From the NCBI GenBank assembly GCA_023135545.1, contig JAGLSY010000074.1:1-9145 (forward strand): a stretch of DNA of 9,145 nucleotides, in the 5' to 3' direction. Below the pieces are notes generated by a model. The model was given only the letters and a program-made list of their open reading frames with translations, searched no databases and was not told the DNA's origin. The position numbers and the translations under genes were made by a program. The DNA is from Thermoplasmata archaeon. GTDB lineage: Archaea > Thermoplasmatota > Thermoplasmata > SG8-5 > JAGLSY01. Shown here one piece after another: positions 7,064 to 9,145 of this stretch (position 1 is its first letter; each line of letters opens with the position of its first letter).

Positions 7064-8311
7064 ATGGAATTCAACGCCGACCTGCACATTCACGGCCTCT
7101 ATTCGAGGGCCACCAGCCGTAACATGACCATCAAAACACTGGCCAAGGAATCCGGCAGGAAAGGAATGAGCCTGCTGGCCACCGGCGACTGCCTCCATTC
7201 CAAGTGGCTGGCCGAGGTGAAGGCCGCGGATAAGGTGGATGACGGAACCTTCGAGTTGGAGGGGACCAGATTCATCCTGAGCACCGAGGTTGAGGCTGCC
7301 AAGCGGGTTCACCACCTCATTTATTTTCCATCGATCTCGGCTGTAGAAGGCTTCAAGGAGAGCGTGAGTAAATTCTCCACCAACCTGGAGGCTGACGGAC
7401 GCCCCAACATCAAGCTGGATGGGGAGGAGCTGGCCATGCGGGCTCAGGATGTGGAAGCTTACATCGGCCCGGCCCACGCTTTCACGCCCTGGACAGGTAT
7501 GTACGCCCATTACGGCAGCCTCGAGGAGTGTTATGGTTCCATGGCCAGTCATGTAAAATTTCTGGAACTGGGGCTGAGCGCGGACAGCAGTTATGGAGAT
7601 TTGATTCGAGAGTTGGCTGACATTACTTTTCTGACAAACTCGGATGCCCATTCACCCTATGCAATAAGGCTGGCCAGGGAATTCAACACAATCAGAGCCA
7701 AGGATATGACCTTCGATGAGGTGATGAAGGCCATAAAGAGGGAGAAAGGAAGGAAATTCGTGCTCAATGTCGGTCTTCCGCCCCAGGAGGGGAAGTACAA
7801 TGAGACCGCGTGCCCGAGATGCTTCGAGCATTACACTCTGGAGGAAGCGGTGGCCCGCAGATGGAGATGCTCCTGCCGCGGCGTGATTAAAAAGGGGGTC
7901 AGGGACAGGGCGAAGGAACTCAGCGATGACGGTGTTGTTCGCAGGCCCGCACACAGGCCGGATTACATCCATATAATACCCCTGGGCGAGATAATCAACC
8001 AGGCTCTGGGTATTTCATCACCCTACACCAAGAAAGGATTGGCAACATGGGAAAGACTTATTACAGAATTTGGGAATGAGGTAAAGGTGCTTCTGGAGGT
8101 GGATATATCTGCCATACGGGAGCTGGCTGGTAAGGAAGTCGCCGAAGGTGTGGAGGCTTTCAGGACCGGGAAGGTTGTTATAATTCCCGGAGGGGGAGGC
8201 GAGTACGGCAAGGTGCTTCTGCCGGGAAAATCAATTGGCATGGAACAGAAGGCCAGCAAGAAGAAAAAAGATGGGCAAATGACATTGATGGACAGTTACA
8301 AGGAGAAATAA
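7064..8311 (+). CDS. endoQ: Endonuclease Q-like PHP-domain DNA repair nuclease
   Basis: Matches the archaeal EndoQ type, which nicks DNA 5' of deaminated bases (uracil, hypoxanthine) and abasic sites. The 415-residue length is normal. The N-terminal PHP metal-binding domain shows DLHIHGLYS (H8, H10), ATGD (39-42), STEVE (E75 region), HH (83-84), GPAHAF (H139) and NSDAHSP (D194, H196), all candidate metal ligands. A zinc-ribbon-like segment follows with CPRC (C250, C253) and CSC (C269, C271). Beyond it is a conserved-looking C-terminal domain with RPAHRPDYIHIIPL (294-307) and PGGGGEYGKV (375-384). The extreme C-terminus, QMTLMDSY (405-412), resembles a PCNA-interacting peptide after a lysine-rich linker. 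The gene has its own promoter-like box and may carry the small frame at 8335 as a second cistron. A general PHP phosphoesterase is the alternative reading, but the Cys pairs and tail favour EndoQ. Confidence 0.9.
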   Translation: MEFNADLHIHGLYSRATSRNMTIKTLAKESGRKGMSLLATGDCLHSKWLAEVKAADKVDDGTFELEGTRFILSTEVEAAKRVHHLIYFPSISAVEGFKESVSKFSTNLEADGRPNIKLDGEELAMRAQDVEAYIGPAHAFTPWTGMYAHYGSLEECYGSMASHVKFLELGLSADSSYGDLIRELADITFLTNSDAHSPYAIRLAREFNTIRAKDMTFDEVMKAIKREKGRKFVLNVGLPPQEGKYNETACPRCFEHYTLEEAVARRWRCSCRGVIKKGVRDRAKELSDDGVVRRPAHRPDYIHIIPLGEIINQALGISSPYTKKGLATWERLITEFGNEVKVLLEVDISAIRELAGKEVAEGVEAFRTGKVVIIPGGGGEYGKVLLPGKSIGMEQKASKKKKDGQMTLMDSYKEK

Positions 8312-8333
8312 AATAGATAGTAAGAGGGAGGAA

Positions 8334-8366
8334 TTTGAAAGCGAGAGCAACGCGATTGCTTTCAAA
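8334..8366 (+). repeat. Inverted repeat over the start of the small frame
   Basis: TTTGAAAGC (8334-8342) and GCTTTCAAA (8358-8366) form a perfect 9-bp inverted repeat with a 15-nt loop. A competing stem, GAGAGCAA with TTGCTTTC around CGCGA, uses part of the same sequence (one G-U pair). The outer stem would cover the TTG start codon but leave GGGAGG free. Confidence 0.5.
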
Positions 8367-8478
8367 AGCTCGTAATGAAATGGAGAGGTTAAATATGGAT
8401 AGAGATTTGGCCGAGCTCGCGGTGAGCAAGGTGCAGGAGCAGGGTGGGGGGGACGAGCATGGTAAGCACTATCAATGA
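8335..8478 (+). CDS. Possible small protein, 47 residues, unrecognised
   Basis: A short frame begins at TTG 8335, 23 nt after the endoQ stop, with a good Shine-Dalgarno GGGAGG at 8325-8330 four bases before it. It predicts a highly charged, mostly helical peptide with a basic N-terminal half (KARATRLLSKARNEMERL) and a Gly/His-rich end (GGGDEHGKH). An internal in-frame ATG at 8395 also has a purine-rich GGAGAGG (8382-8388) upstream and would make a 27-residue form. The TTG lies inside one arm of a 9-bp inverted repeat. It has no known family I can name, and short frames occur by chance; the ribosome-binding site is the main support. Confidence 0.38.
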   Translation: MKARATRLLSKARNEMERLNMDRDLAELAVSKVQEQGGGDEHGKHYQ

Positions 8479-8479
8479 G

Positions 8480-8660
8480 CCAGTATCTGTGCGATTCGTA
8501 TTTGGCAAGCCAATCACTCTCTCAAAATTCCAAGGAATTTTTCGAGCAAGCCCAATCGCTATCAATTGCTAATGAAGACAATTGGGCGCAGTCCGCAGCT
8601 TGCCAAAGGCAAGCGAAGGATAATCAACATTGTCTGGGGCGGGTAACGAACCCCGTCATA
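8480..8660. repeat. Cluster of tight palindromes: possible structured RNA or relic of a small repeat element
   Basis: This stretch, with no convincing gene, contains TTGGC-AA-GCCAA (8502-8513), AAAATTCC-AA-GGAATTTT (8524-8541), GCTTGCC-AAA-GGCAAGC (8598-8614) and GGGG/CCCC (8636-8639 with 8651-8654). Longer-range pairs are GCGATT/AATCGC (8491-8496 with 8554-8559), GCCCAAT/ATTGGGC (8550-8556 with 8581-8587) and AGACAAT/ATTGTCT (8576-8582 with 8629-8635). The last two share bases and so exclude each other. Direct repeats also occur: CTATCAAT at 8469 and 8559, GCAAGC at 8505, 8546 and 8609. As RNA the first two would fold with CAAG tetraloops. A 63-codon open frame (8475-8666) crosses it but has a Q/S/N-rich composition unlike the neighbours. 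The uppP promoter lies beyond it, so it is not an obvious uppP leader. Confidence 0.5.
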
Positions 8661-8692
8661 AAATAAGTAATTGGCTAGTCATACATCAATTA

Positions 8693-8702
8693 ACATTATA
8701 TC
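8693..8702 (+). promoter_or_regulatory. Candidate TATA box of uppP
   Basis: ACATTATATC has its TTATAT core centred near 8698, about 26 nt before the ATG at 8724, which predicts a leaderless uppP transcript. An in-frame TAA at 8691-8693 rules out a longer uppP start, and there is no Shine-Dalgarno motif. Confidence 0.5.
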
Positions 8703-8723
8703 CATAGACCCGATTGTCGAACC

Positions 8724-9145
8724 ATGGATTGGTGGACTGCCGCGATTCTCGGAATAATCCAGGGCATTACAGAATGGCTTCCCATCTCCAGCTCGGGGCA
8801 AACATCCATCGTGATGGTGGGAGGCTTCGGCATAGAACCGGAGATGGCGATTACCCTGGGATTGGCTATTCATATCGGGACGGCCCTGGCAGTTGTGGCA
8901 AAATATCCAAAAGACATCATGAAAATGACCAATCCAAAGGCAGGAAAGATTCAGGAATTCTACTGGATTGTCACCATAATTTCCCTGCTCTGCGCCATTC
9001 CTTTTTTGATACTGCTGGAAGCGACTTTTGACAGTAACCTGTGGACCGGCGAGACAATCACGATCTTTGTGGGGCTGGCTCTTATAATAACAGGGCTGAT
9101 ACTCAAAGCCGGTAAGACTAAAAAGGGAGATAAGCTGGCAAAGGC
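8724..9145 (+). CDS. uppP: Undecaprenyl/polyprenyl diphosphate phosphatase UppP (BacA family), 3' end cut by window edge
   Basis: Integral membrane enzyme that removes a phosphate from a C55-type or archaeal polyprenyl diphosphate, recycling the lipid carrier used for surface glycan assembly. The first 140 residues are visible. They begin MDWWTAAILGIIQGITEWLP, followed by ISSSG; Q13 and E17 make the (E/Q)xxxE motif of the family. Membrane segments are visible at about 6-26, 40-58, 76-96 and 110-125. The position after SSSG, His in Escherichia coli UppP, is Gln (Q26) here. The second family motif, PGxSRSxxT, would be beyond the window. Identity as a BacA-type phosphatase is secure from the N-terminal motif; the exact lipid substrate is not. 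Confidence 0.92.
   Translation, partial: MDWWTAAILGIIQGITEWLPISSSGQTSIVMVGGFGIEPEMAITLGLAIHIGTALAVVAKYPKDIMKMTNPKAGKIQEFYWIVTIISLLCAIPFLILLEATFDSNLWTGETITIFVGLALIITGLILKAGKTKKGDKLAK

Noticed and set aside
6926..7651. 241-codon minus-strand open frame
   Set aside because: It is antisense to the PHP domain of endoQ and shows no motifs of its own.
8636..8655. tRNA T-arm-like sequence on the minus strand (GGGTTCGTTACCC)
   Set aside because: The conserved A of the T loop is missing and no anticodon arm, D arm or acceptor stem could be fitted around it.

Overview
The window looks archaeal, probably from a mesophilic or moderately thermophilic euryarchaeote and possibly the Thermoplasmatota; the lineage is an inference. 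The reasons are an endonuclease Q-type repair enzyme with a PCNA-box-like tail, an archaeal-style PyrD/PyrK pair, exported proteins with archaeal-style membrane or repeat architecture, and TATA-like boxes centred about 26 nt before start codons, which fits leaderless transcription.

Layout: positions 1-1585 hold a minus-strand pyrD-pyrK pair for the dihydroorotate dehydrogenase step of pyrimidine synthesis; pyrK runs off the left edge. Positions 1684-4137 (minus) encode a large exported protein with seven FG-GAP-type propeller blades of 59 residues and a glycosylation-sequon-rich C-terminal domain. A divergent 181-bp promoter region follows. On the plus strand come cobA (cob(I)alamin adenosyltransferase, 4319-4855) and, overlapping it by one base, a clostripain-type C11 cysteine peptidase that is secreted and membrane anchored (4855-6849). 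A 213-bp spacer with a short direct repeat and a T-tract leads to an endonuclease Q-like PHP-domain DNA repair gene (7064-8311). A gap of about 410 bp follows. It holds a possible 47-codon small gene, a dense cluster of tight palindromes (8480-8660), and the promoter of uppP (undecaprenyl/polyprenyl diphosphate phosphatase), which starts at 8724 and runs off the right edge.

How they fit together: the genes are mostly separate housekeeping functions (pyrimidines, cobalamin cofactor, deaminated-base repair, lipid carrier recycling) with two cell-surface proteins. The only clear functional partnership is PyrD with PyrK. The cobA-C11 overlap suggests a shared transcript but no obvious shared pathway. 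No clear mobile element, CRISPR array, tRNA or rRNA was seen. The least explained part is the palindrome-rich stretch between the endonuclease Q gene and uppP.
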